Assembly (NCBI GenBank): GCA_031271245.1 | Contig: JAISWC010000073.1 | Coordinates: 1-5,647, forward strand | DNA from: Tannerella sp. | GTDB lineage: Bacteria > Bacteroidota > Bacteroidia > Bacteroidales > Tannerellaceae | Length of the DNA: 5,647 bases | Direction of reading: 5' to 3' | Shown: piece by piece, positions 1 through 5,647 of the stretch | Layout of the letters: each line of letters starts with the position of its first letter | Numbering within the stretch: position 1 is the stretch's first letter | Notes under the pieces: model-generated | Told to the model about the DNA's origin: nothing | Databases searched by the model: none | Seen by the model: only the letters and a program-made list of their open reading frames with translations | Program-made: the position numbers and the translations under genes

Positions 1-805
1 GCACCAGTACATCATCCGGCGTATAGCCGTCTTCGCCCACGGTCACCGCCTTCAGTTTCAGTCCGTCCAGCACAAGTCCCTTTGCCTGGTTCTGTCCGAA
101 CAGCATCTTCTCGCCGTGACGGAGCATGACGGTTTTTTCCGCACGGAACGTCTTATCGGTGATGGCCCGATGTATGCCGTCATTAAAGATCACACAGTTG
201 TCCAGCACCTCCACCACCGATGTCCCCCTGTGACGCGCTGCGGCGACAAGGACTTCAGTCTGGCCGGGCAGGTCTACGTCGATCGTCCGGGCAAAAAACC
301 GGCCGCGTGCGCCCAGCGTCAATTCCGCCGGGATAAACGGGTCTTCCACCGTGCCGAACGGCGAACTTTTCGAGACAAATCCGCGGTCGGATGTGGGGGA
401 ATACTGGCCTTTGGTCAGACCGTAGATTTTATTGTTCATCAGGACAATGTTCAGGTCGACGTTGCGCCGCACGGCATGGATAAAGTGATTGCCGCCAATG
501 GCCAGACAGTCGCCGTCGCCCGTGATCAGCCAGACGCTCAGGTCGGGACGGGCGGTTTTCACGCCTGTGGCGATGGCTGCTCCGCGCCCGTGAATCGTAT
601 GAAATCCATACGCATTGACGTAGTATGGCAAACGCGACGAACATCCGATGCCGGAAATCACCGCTATTCGGTGAGGCGGGATGTTCAGTTCGGCCATTGC
701 CCTGTGCAGGCTGTTGAGGGTGGCGTAGTCGCCGCAACCCGGACACCAGCGTACATACTGGTCGCTTTTGTAATCCTGGGGGGTATATTTAATGTCTGTA
801 TTCAT
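1..805 (-). CDS. korB: 2-oxoglutarate:ferredoxin oxidoreductase, beta subunit (partial, C-terminus outside window)
   Basis: This is the thiamine-diphosphate (TPP) subunit of a 2-oxoacid:ferredoxin oxidoreductase, a cytoplasmic enzyme that interconverts 2-oxoglutarate plus CoA and succinyl-CoA plus CO2 using ferredoxin. Translating from the ATG at 805-803 gives 268 residues, open at the left edge. The start MNTDIKYTPQDYKSDQYVRW fits the family. Visible motifs are the cysteine pair in WCPGCGD (C21, C24), GIGCSS (C55), HGRG (72-75), the TPP/Mg motif GDGD at 96-99 followed by NN at 124-125, and IYGLTKGQ at 127-134. Relatives are roughly 330-340 residues, so about 70 are missing. The start lies 6 nt after the korA stop, so the two are probably translationally coupled; AGAGG inside the end of korA may serve as ribosome binding site. 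Strict preference for 2-oxoglutarate over other 2-oxoacids cannot be read from sequence alone. Confidence 0.93.
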   Translation of the reverse strand, partial: MNTDIKYTPQDYKSDQYVRWCPGCGDYATLNSLHRAMAELNIPPHRIAVISGIGCSSRLPYYVNAYGFHTIHGRGAAIATGVKTARPDLSVWLITGDGDCLAIGGNHFIHAVRRNVDLNIVLMNNKIYGLTKGQYSPTSDRGFVSKSSPFGTVEDPFIPAELTLGARGRFFARTIDVDLPGQTEVLVAAARHRGTSVVEVLDNCVIFNDGIHRAITDKTFRAEKTVMLRHGEKMLFGQNQAKGLVLDGLKLKAVTVGEDGYTPDDVLV

Positions 806-811
806 ATTGCT

Positions 812-2665
812 TCAAGCCTCTAATATTTTTGTAAATTCTTCAACCAGACGGGATACGACAAACGGCTGTCCCTTGACGCGGTTGAACTTGCAGGGATGGA
901 ATCCGTCGATTTTACTGCGCAGATAACCGGCGAATTGGCCGCTGTTTTGTTCGGCCACCACCACCTTGCGGTATCGGCCAAGCGTCTGTGCGGTATTTTT
1001 CGGCAGCGGCTGGATGAACCGGAACACGGCTACCGCTACTTTTTTGCCCTGTTGCTGCATGATCTCCATCGCTTCGTAGAGATGGCCGGACGTCCCGCCC
1101 CAGCCCACAATCAGCAGGTCGGCATCCGGGTCGCCGGCGACCTCCAGTTCGGGGATACAGTCGGCGATCTTGTCGATTTTCGCCTGCCGGGTGGTCACCA
1201 TTTTCTGATGATTGTCCGGGTCGGTAGAGATGGCGCTGGTATGGAAATCCTTTTCCAGCCCGCCGATGCGGTGGGCAAAGCCTTCCGTGCCGGGAACCGC
1301 CCAGTAGCGCACGAAACTTTCCGCCTCGCGCCGGTAGGCATTCCAGGGCGCCTCGCCCTCGTAGCCGGCAACGTCATTCGGCCGGATGTCCGGATACGTA
1401 TTCAGGTCGGGAATCCGCCACGCGGCGGCGCCGTTGGCCACGAACCCGTCGGTCAGGAGGATGACGGGCGTCATGTGTTCGACGGCAAGTTTGCCTGCCC
1501 AGAAGGCGGCGTCGAAACAGTCGGTCGGCGTAGTGGCGGCCAGTACGGCGACCGGACTTTCGCCGTTGCGTCCGTAGAGCGCCTGCAGCAGGTCGGTCTG
1601 TTCGCTTTTGGTCGGCATACCGGTCGACGGGCCACCCCGCTGCACGTCGACCACGACCAGCGGCAGTTCGGCAATGACGGCCAGTCCGATGGCTTCGCTT
1701 TTCAGCGCCAGTCCGGGTCCGGAGGTTGACGTGGCGCCCAGGCAGCCGGCAAAACTGGCTCCTATGGCGGTGCAGACGCCGGCTATTTCGTCTTCGGCCT
1801 GTACCGTGATCACGCCCATGTCTTTCCGTTTGGCCAGTTCCTGCAGAATATCCGTGGCCGGCGTAATCGGGTAGCTGCCGAGGAACAGTCGCAGTCCGGC
1901 CTTTTCGGCGGCGGCCATCAGGCCGTATGCCGTTGCCGTGTTTCCGTTGACGTCGGTGTAGAATCCCGGCGGGATATGCGTGCTTTCGATCCGGTAGGTG
2001 GAGACGGAAGCATGTATGTTGTTCCCGTAGTTGTAGCCATCGGTCAACGCCTTGATATTGGCGCGGGCGATGGCGGGTTTCTTCGCGAACTTGTTTTGCA
2101 GCATGTGCATGGCGCTGTCCAGCGGGCGGTCGAAAAGCCAGCATACCAGCCCCAGCGTAAACATGTTCTTGCACCGCAGCACGGATTTGTTGTCCAGGCC
2201 AAATTCGGCCAGTCCCTCGCGCACCATCGTCGAGATGGGTGCGGAAACGATCTGTTTGTTCGTCAGACCCAGTTCTTCGAACGGATCGTCGGTTGTGAAC
2301 CGCGCCTTTTCGAGGTCTCTGGCCTGAAAGGAATCCGTGTCGACGATGATGACTGCATTGGGCTTAAGCTGTTTTGCATTCACTTTCAGTGCGGCGGGGT
2401 TCATCGCTACCAGTACGTCGGCCTTGTCGCCCGGCGTATAAATTTTCTTCGACCCCAGATGCACCTGGAAGCCGGAAATCCCGCTGAGCGATCCCTGTGG
2501 AGCGCGTACCTCGGCCGGATAATCCGGAAAGGTGGAGATATCATTTCCGAAGATGGCGGAAAGATTCGAGAAAATGGTCCCGGTCAGCTGCATTCCGTCA
2601 CCGCTGTCTCCCGAAAAACGAATGACAACCTGATCCAGGGTGGTTACTTTTGTTGTTTCTGTCAT
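812..2665 (-). CDS. korA: 2-oxoglutarate:ferredoxin oxidoreductase, fused gamma-alpha subunit
   Basis: This is the partner of KorB. The 617-residue protein fuses the gamma domain (about 10-205) to the alpha subunit (pyrimidine-binding-type domain about 244-430, C-terminal domain about 515-615). In the gamma part, RFSGDSGDGMQLTG (16-29) is the typical N-terminal motif. In the alpha part, GSYPITP (263-269), the EDE of AEDEIAG (E293), TSGPG (314-318) and QRGGPSTGMPTKSEQ (342-356) are highly characteristic. Length is normal for the fused form. I chose the ATG at 2665-2663; the same frame could begin at a TTG at 2674, adding three residues (MLK), but MTETTKV is the more natural start. No clear Shine-Dalgarno is seen before it. 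The gene follows aroK by 22 nt and precedes korB by 6 nt, so the three are probably cotranscribed. No ferredoxin-type delta subunit gene lies in the window. Specificity for 2-oxoglutarate is inferred from family. Confidence 0.94.
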   Translation of the reverse strand: MTETTKVTTLDQVVIRFSGDSGDGMQLTGTIFSNLSAIFGNDISTFPDYPAEVRAPQGSLSGISGFQVHLGSKKIYTPGDKADVLVAMNPAALKVNAKQLKPNAVIIVDTDSFQARDLEKARFTTDDPFEELGLTNKQIVSAPISTMVREGLAEFGLDNKSVLRCKNMFTLGLVCWLFDRPLDSAMHMLQNKFAKKPAIARANIKALTDGYNYGNNIHASVSTYRIESTHIPPGFYTDVNGNTATAYGLMAAAEKAGLRLFLGSYPITPATDILQELAKRKDMGVITVQAEDEIAGVCTAIGASFAGCLGATSTSGPGLALKSEAIGLAVIAELPLVVVDVQRGGPSTGMPTKSEQTDLLQALYGRNGESPVAVLAATTPTDCFDAAFWAGKLAVEHMTPVILLTDGFVANGAAAWRIPDLNTYPDIRPNDVAGYEGEAPWNAYRREAESFVRYWAVPGTEGFAHRIGGLEKDFHTSAISTDPDNHQKMVTTRQAKIDKIADCIPELEVAGDPDADLLIVGWGGTSGHLYEAMEIMQQQGKKVAVAVFRFIQPLPKNTAQTLGRYRKVVVAEQNSGQFAGYLRSKIDGFHPCKFNRVKGQPFVVSRLVEEFTKILEA

Positions 2666-2687
2666 TTTGAGCAAGTGTTATGCTGTT

Positions 2688-3269
2688 TTAGTGTCCAAAT
2701 ATAGTCATTTTCTGTCGAAACAGACTGCCATTTGCTTTTTTTATGGAAAACAGCCTCTCTCCAAGGCGTGCAGCCAGCGCGTTCACATCCGTTTCGGTAT
2801 CCATTGCGCCGGCGGGAAAAACGATGTCTGCCTGCTCGTAGTAACGGCTGCGTTCGGACAGGGAAGTTTCGACGAACTGCTTCAGTTCCTCGCCCGAACG
2901 GTTTTTCAGCAGCGGGTGCGTATCCCGGCACGGTTCCGTACGTTTCATCAGTTCGTCGACGGAAAGTTTCAGGTAAACCGTTGTTCCCGTTGCGTTCATA
3001 AACGCCATGTTCCCGTGAAAGCAAGGCGTTCCGCCACCCGTGGAAATCACGGCATGTTCAAACTCGCCCACCTCGCGGAGCGCTTTCCGCTCTATCTCGC
3101 GAAAGCCGTCTTCGCCCTTTTCTTCAAAGATTTGACGGATTGTCTGACGATAACGCCCTTCTATGAACTGATCCAGGTCGGTGAATGAAAAGTTCATCTG
3201 TTTCGCGAGCGCTTTCCCCAGGGTCGTCTTTCCAGCGCCCATGTAACCGGTTAAAAAAATACGCAGCAT
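2688..3269 (-). CDS. aroK: Shikimate kinase
   Basis: This cytoplasmic enzyme phosphorylates shikimate to shikimate 3-phosphate with ATP, the fifth step of the chorismate pathway. The 193-residue protein starts MLRIFLTGYMGAGKTT at the ATG at 3269-3267, with the Walker A loop at 8-16. The DLD of TDLDQFIE (near 31-33), GFREIE with its arginine, and STGGG match the shikimate-binding residues of the family, as does the later SERSRYY arginine. In the lid, the usual R-P-L-L reads H-P-L-L (THPLLKN), a possible substitution of an ATP-contacting arginine. The protein is slightly longer than the usual 170-180 residues, with a C-terminal tail of lysines and phenylalanines. The frame stays open upstream to 3476, but that stretch crosses the promoter and has no family similarity, so the start at 3269 is firm. 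It is the first gene of the aroK-korA-korB run; there is no obvious functional link to kor. Confidence 0.95.
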   Translation of the reverse strand: MLRIFLTGYMGAGKTTLGKALAKQMNFSFTDLDQFIEGRYRQTIRQIFEEKGEDGFREIERKALREVGEFEHAVISTGGGTPCFHGNMAFMNATGTTVYLKLSVDELMKRTEPCRDTHPLLKNRSGEELKQFVETSLSERSRYYEQADIVFPAGAMDTETDVNALAARLGERLFSIKKANGSLFRQKMTIFGH

Positions 3270-3292
3270 CTGTTTTCCTATTTTCTTGCGGA

Positions 3293-3324
3293 CAAAAGTA
3301 ATCATTTCCCGCGGAGAAATCAAA
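3293..3324 (-). promoter_or_regulatory. Bacteroidota-type promoter for aroK-korA-korB
   Basis: Read on the minus strand, TTTG at 3324-3321 (-33 element) and TACTTTTG at 3300-3293 (-7 element, consensus TAnnTTTG) are separated by exactly 20 nt. The -7 element ends 23 nt before the aroK ATG, implying a short leader of roughly 15-20 nt. Both elements match the phylum consensus fully. The transcription start itself is inferred. Confidence 0.75.
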
Positions 3325-3382
3325 GATACAGGGGTGCAGGGCAATGCCGTCAAGTGAAATGAATCCCTGAATCTTAACCGGA

Positions 3383-3411
3383 TTGTAATATTGCTGTTTT
3401 GATTCTGTAAC
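3383..3411 (+). promoter_or_regulatory. Putative PhoB box (11-bp-spaced direct repeats)
   Basis: Three 7-mers start exactly 11 bp apart: TTGTAAT (3383-3389), CTGTTTT (3394-3400) and CTGTAAC (3405-3411). The last two with their 4-bp spacer match the enterobacterial Pho box (CTGTCAT repeats, 4-bp A/T-rich spacer) at 13 of 18 positions by my count. The box ends 10 nt before the -7 element, like the box to -10 distance in E. coli PhoB-activated promoters. Control of pstS by a PhoB-type regulator is inference from sequence and gene identity; no regulator gene is in the window. Confidence 0.5.
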
Positions 3412-3429
3412 AGTTCCGTTTTACTTTTG
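3398..3429 (+). promoter_or_regulatory. Bacteroidota-type promoter for pstS-pstC
   Basis: TTTG at 3398-3401 and TACTTTTG at 3422-3429 are separated by 20 nt, a full match to the -33/-7 consensus (TTTG, TAnnTTTG). The -7 element ends 22 nt before the pstS ATG, so the leader is short. It has the same -7 octamer and spacing as the divergent aroK promoter. The -33 element lies inside the CTGT repeats described separately, which suggests an activator acts here. Confidence 0.75.
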
Positions 3430-3451
3430 CACAAAATCAGTAGAACTGGAA

Positions 3452-4273
3452 ATGATGAGAAAGACAATCGTAACATCCATGCTATTATTGGGCGTCCTGT
3501 CGGGCGTCCAGGCTCAAAAAATCAAGGGGTCGGACACCATGTTGCCCCTGTCGCAGAAGGAAGCCGAAAATTACATGAAACGTGATCCTTCGCAAACCGT
3601 AGTGGTGACCGGCGGAGGCAGTGGCGTAGGCATTGCGGCGCTGATCGAAGGCACGGCCGACATCGCCCAGTCTTCGCGGAAGATCAAGTTTGACGAAAGA
3701 CAGAAACTCCAGGAGAGCGGCAAGACGGTCAGGGAAGTGGTGGCCGCATACGACGTGCTGGCCGTTGTGGTGCATCCGGACAACAGGGTAAGGCAACTCA
3801 CGCGCGAACAATTAGAGGGGATCTTTACCGGCAAGATCAGGAACTGGAAAGAGGTTGGCGGCGACGACCTGCAGATCATTCCCTATGCCCGTGAAACTTC
3901 TTCGGGTACCTACGAATTTTTCAGAGAACGGGTGCTGAAAAACAAAAACTACCGGAACGGCATCATGAGCATGCCTGCCACGGGAGCGATGATCCAGTCG
4001 GTCAGTCAGACCCGCGGCGCTGTCGGATACGTGGGACTTGCCTATCTCAACAGGGAGGTCAAGGCTATTCACGTGTCGTACGACGGCGGGAAAACTTTTG
4101 TGGAACCGTCTGCGAAAACGGCCAAAGACGGAACCTATCCTATTGTGCGGCCGCTGCTGTACTATTACGTAACGGCATCGGAAAGCAGGGTAAAGCCATT
4201 TATCGATTACGTGCTGTCGGACGAGGGTCAAAAAAATGTCTCGGACATCGGATTTATTACCCTGAAACGGTGA
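3452..4273 (+). CDS. pstS: Phosphate ABC transporter, periplasmic phosphate-binding protein
   Basis: PstS captures inorganic phosphate in the periplasm and hands it to the PstCA permease. The 273-residue precursor begins with a Sec signal peptide (MMRKT, hydrophobic core 6-18, probable signal peptidase I cut after VQA at 21). There is no lipobox cysteine, so the mature protein should be soluble. Family motifs are GSDTM (26-30), GGGSGVG (54-60), ADIAQSSR (69-76), FTGKIRNWKEVGG (125-137), the phosphate-binding loop RETSSGT (147-153) and GAVGYVGLAY (189-198). Length is normal for the short Bacteroidota type. Two adjacent ATG codons (3452 and 3455) could both start translation; the difference is one methionine. 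The gene is first in the pst operon, behind a consensus promoter with Pho-box-like repeats, so induction under phosphate starvation is likely. Only 1 nt separates its stop from pstC. Confidence 0.96.
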   Translation: MMRKTIVTSMLLLGVLSGVQAQKIKGSDTMLPLSQKEAENYMKRDPSQTVVVTGGGSGVGIAALIEGTADIAQSSRKIKFDERQKLQESGKTVREVVAAYDVLAVVVHPDNRVRQLTREQLEGIFTGKIRNWKEVGGDDLQIIPYARETSSGTYEFFRERVLKNKNYRNGIMSMPATGAMIQSVSQTRGAVGYVGLAYLNREVKAIHVSYDGGKTFVEPSAKTAKDGTYPIVRPLLYYYVTASESRVKPFIDYVLSDEGQKNVSDIGFITLKR

Positions 4274-4274
4274 G

Positions 4275-5486
4275 ATGAGCAAATCGTTCAGACGCCTCTT
4301 CGAACGGGTCGCACAGGGCGTGTTCACACTGAGCGGGAGCGTGACGGGCATGATCATTCTGCTGATGGTCGTTTTTCTGTTCAGGGAAGGACTGGGACTG
4401 TTCCTGAGTCCGGAAATCGAGCAGGGCTATGCGCTTTGCATTCACGCGTCGAATCCTGTTGAACGGTTGCACCCACAAGCGGTAAAAGCTGTTTTTGATT
4501 CCGGGATAACCGACTGGAAGGAACTGGGAGGCGAGGAAAAGGAAATCATGCTGTTCCGGCTCGACGATCTGTTTTCGCTTTATTCCGAAGAGGAACTGGG
4601 AGAAAATTACGCCCTGCTTCCCGAAAAACTGGGCGAGGTCATTGAACAGCACCCCGGTATCATCGCCTTCCTTCCCGAAAGGTATCTGCCCGCAGAAAAC
4701 GAGTCCGTCAAGATATTGCCCGTTGCCGGCATCTCGCCGGGCAGCTTTTTCGGCGGTACGGAATGGATGCCGACCATCACGCCGGCTCCGCAGTTCGGAG
4801 CGCTTCCCCTGATTCTGGGCACATTGTGGGTAAGCATTTTCGCCATACTTATCGCCCTTCCGCTGGGACTGGGCGTCGCCATCTATCTCTCGGAACTCGC
4901 CGGAGAACGCATCCGGAAACTCCTGAAACCGGCCATCGAACTGCTGGCGGGGATTCCGTCGGTCGTATACGGATTTTTCGGCCTGGCCGTACTCGTGCCG
5001 CTGCTGCAGCAAACGCTGCATCTGCCCGTGGGGGAAACGGCGCTGGCGGGAAGCCTGATACTGGCGATCATGGCGTTGCCGACGATCATCACCATTGCCG
5101 AAGACGCCATGCGCAACACACCCAAAGCTATGCGCGAGGCGAGCCTGGCGCTCGGAGCCACGCACTGGCAGACCATCGTCCGGGTGATTCTGCCTTATGC
5201 GGCATCCGGGATCAGCGCGGCCGTAGTGCTGGGCATCGGACGCGCCATCGGCGAAACGATGGCCGTACTGATGGTCACGGGGAATGCCGCCGTCATGCCA
5301 CATTCCCTGTTCGAAGCCGTACGTACGATCCCCGCAACCATCGCGGCGGAACTTGGCGAAGCGCCGACCGGCGGAACGCATTACCGGTCACTGTTTCTGC
5401 TCGGCTGTATTTTGTTTGTCATTACCATGATCATCAGCGTCTCGGCAGAAATCATCTCAAGGAAACGGCACAATGGCGTAGAATAA
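4275..5486 (+). CDS. pstC: Phosphate ABC transporter permease PstC with a PstS-like periplasmic insertion
   Basis: PstC is one of the two inner-membrane subunits forming the phosphate channel, normally paired with PstA and driven by PstB. The 403-residue protein has a first membrane segment (about 20-43), a periplasmic region (about 46-172), then segments near 175-205, 217-247, 256-275, 306-336 and 371-394. The permease core is typical: FFGGTEW (158-164), a cytoplasmic EAA loop with EASLALGATHW (288-298), GRAIGETMAV (322-331). E. coli PstC is near 320 residues; the excess lies between segments 1 and 2. Residues 51-150 there align with PstS lobe residues 102-208, sharing WKE-GG and the N-x-V-x-x-L pattern, but the RETSSGT loop is gone. 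The start is 1 nt after the pstS stop, so coupling is expected. The C-terminus looks natural, but no pstA follows. Confidence 0.95.
   Translation: MSKSFRRLFERVAQGVFTLSGSVTGMIILLMVVFLFREGLGLFLSPEIEQGYALCIHASNPVERLHPQAVKAVFDSGITDWKELGGEEKEIMLFRLDDLFSLYSEEELGENYALLPEKLGEVIEQHPGIIAFLPERYLPAENESVKILPVAGISPGSFFGGTEWMPTITPAPQFGALPLILGTLWVSIFAILIALPLGLGVAIYLSELAGERIRKLLKPAIELLAGIPSVVYGFFGLAVLVPLLQQTLHLPVGETALAGSLILAIMALPTIITIAEDAMRNTPKAMREASLALGATHWQTIVRVILPYAASGISAAVVLGIGRAIGETMAVLMVTGNAAVMPHSLFEAVRTIPATIAAELGEAPTGGTHYRSLFLLGCILFVITMIISVSAEIISRKRHNGVE
4425..4724 (+). other. Degenerate PstS-like lobe inside PstC (domain)
   Basis: This stretch encodes PstC residues 51-150, in the first periplasmic loop. 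Aligned without gaps to PstS from A104 to I142, it shares A53/A104, H57/H108, N60/N111, V62/V113, L65/L116, F74/F125, I78/I129, WKE 81-83/132-134, GG 85-86/136-137 and I91/I142. A second block pairs P116, G128, Y137-L138 and V145-K146 with PstS P175, G189, Y198-L199 and V203-K204, with gaps of two to three residues. The phosphate-contacting RETSSGT of PstS is replaced by RLDDLFS, so ligand binding is not expected. That it shares ancestry with the PstS second lobe is an inference from this by-eye alignment. Confidence 0.7.
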
Positions 5487-5526
5487 AGAGAGCCTCCCGT
5501 CCGAAACTTTGAGATGCACCTCCCTT

Positions 5527-5555
5527 ACGGGTGCAATTCAAATTGTCGCACCCGT
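5527..5555. terminator. Hairpin, possible terminator after pstC
   Basis: ACGGGTGC (5527-5534) and GCACCCGT (5548-5555) form a perfect 8-bp inverted repeat around a 13-nt loop that itself contains AATT twice. The same left arm can instead pair with TGCACC at 5515-5520 (6 bp, GGTGCA at 5530-5535), so two mutually exclusive hairpins are possible. No T-run follows on either strand, so a standard intrinsic terminator is uncertain. It could also be a structured end of an inserted element. Confidence 0.35.
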
Positions 5556-5583
5556 TAAGCCGCCCTTATAGTAGGCATATTAA

Positions 5584-5600
5584 GAAAGTCTATAACTTTC
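5584..5600. repeat. Small inverted repeat (hairpin)
   Basis: GAAAGT (5584-5589) and ACTTTC (5595-5600) form a 6-bp stem with a 5-nt loop (CTATA). Read on the minus strand it lies 2 nt past a TGA (5605-5603) and is followed by TTAATAT, so it could terminate a gene converging from the right. The stem is weak and chance is possible. Confidence 0.3.
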
Positions 5601-5647
5601 GCTCATTGTCTGTTCATGGAAATAATCCTTAGTCGCAGCATATTTTT

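Larger units (their letters stand above)
5487..5647. other. Noncoding or undetermined segment after pstC; no pstA
   Basis: These 161 nt hold no gene I can support. The sequence after about 5513 is visibly more AT-rich than pstC. The frame that ends KRASRPKL at 5512 might be a short remnant of a pstA start, but it has no normal start codon (ATA where an overlapping ATG would be expected). Short open frames touch the right edge on both strands (plus from 5559; minus ending at 5603 or 5580), all too short to judge. Two hairpins are present, at 5527-5555 and 5584-5600. Confidence 0.5.

Noticed and set aside
896..1729. 277-codon open frame on the plus strand
   Set aside because: It lies wholly antisense to korA, whose protein is unmistakable, and shows no recognisable domain; it is a frame shadow in GC-rich coding DNA.
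1976..2704. 242-codon plus-strand frame
   Set aside because: It is antisense to the gamma domain of korA and has no family features.
3270..3476. Open upstream extension of the aroK frame to 3476, adding 69 residues
   Set aside because: It covers the promoters of both aroK and pstS and the first codons of pstS. Shikimate kinases start just before the GYMGAGKTT loop, and the ATG at 3269 fits that exactly.
4257..5381. 374-codon open frame on the minus strand
   Set aside because: It is antisense to pstC, rich in Arg, Gln and His as expected of a shadow, and has no motif.
4763..5512. 249-codon plus-strand frame overlapping pstC and ending KRASRPKL
   Set aside because: The part inside pstC is an Arg/His-rich shadow. 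Only its last few codons, beyond the pstC stop, were kept as a possible pstA remnant.
5616..5647. ATG opening a short frame (MEIILSRSIF) to the right edge
   Set aside because: Ten codons with no ribosome binding site or recognisable sequence are too little to call a gene.
5580..5647. C-terminal end of a minus-strand gene converging on pstC (ends KDYFHEQTMSESYRLS or LRIISMNRQ)
   Set aside because: Two different minus frames are open at the edge, each for at most about 20 codons, so neither can be preferred. It remains possible.
5510..5647. End of an insertion sequence, bridge-RNA-type noncoding end, or group II intron
   Set aside because: Hairpins and a composition shift are suggestive, but no transposase, target duplication, terminal repeat pair or intron domain V is visible in the window.

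Overview
The window looks like chromosomal DNA from a member of the Bacteroidota, most likely the order Bacteroidales, with moderately high GC by eye. Three things point there. The two divergent promoters both read TTTG-N20-TACTTTTG, the -33/-7 (TTTG / TAnnTTTG) signature of this phylum. Shine-Dalgarno sequences are weak or absent before most genes. The 2-oxoacid:ferredoxin oxidoreductase is the two-gene form, with a fused gamma-alpha subunit. I cannot name the genus.

Left half (1-3324), minus strand: an aroK-korA-korB operon read right to left. aroK (shikimate kinase) is followed 22 nt later by korA (fused gamma/alpha subunit of 2-oxoglutarate:ferredoxin oxidoreductase) and, 6 nt after that, by korB (beta, thiamine-diphosphate subunit), which runs off the left edge without its C-terminus. 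KorA and KorB form one enzyme, linking 2-oxoglutarate and succinyl-CoA through reduced ferredoxin. AroK acts in aromatic amino acid synthesis and appears to share only the promoter.

Middle (3270-3451): a compact divergent intergenic region. One well-formed promoter faces aroK and one faces pstS. The pstS promoter is overlapped by 11-bp direct repeats resembling a PhoB box, placed as in phosphate-starvation promoters.

Right half (3452-5486), plus strand: pstS (periplasmic phosphate-binding protein) and pstC (permease), 1 nt apart. PstC carries a periplasmic insertion of about 100 residues between its first and second membrane segments. That insertion aligns with the middle lobe of the neighbouring PstS but lacks its phosphate-binding motif, which makes it the most interesting observation here.

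Right end (5487-5647): no supportable gene. pstA, normally directly after pstC, is absent. Instead there are visibly more AT-rich sequence and two hairpins. This could be a convergent-gene terminator region, a rearrangement, or the edge of an inserted element; the window ends too soon to decide.
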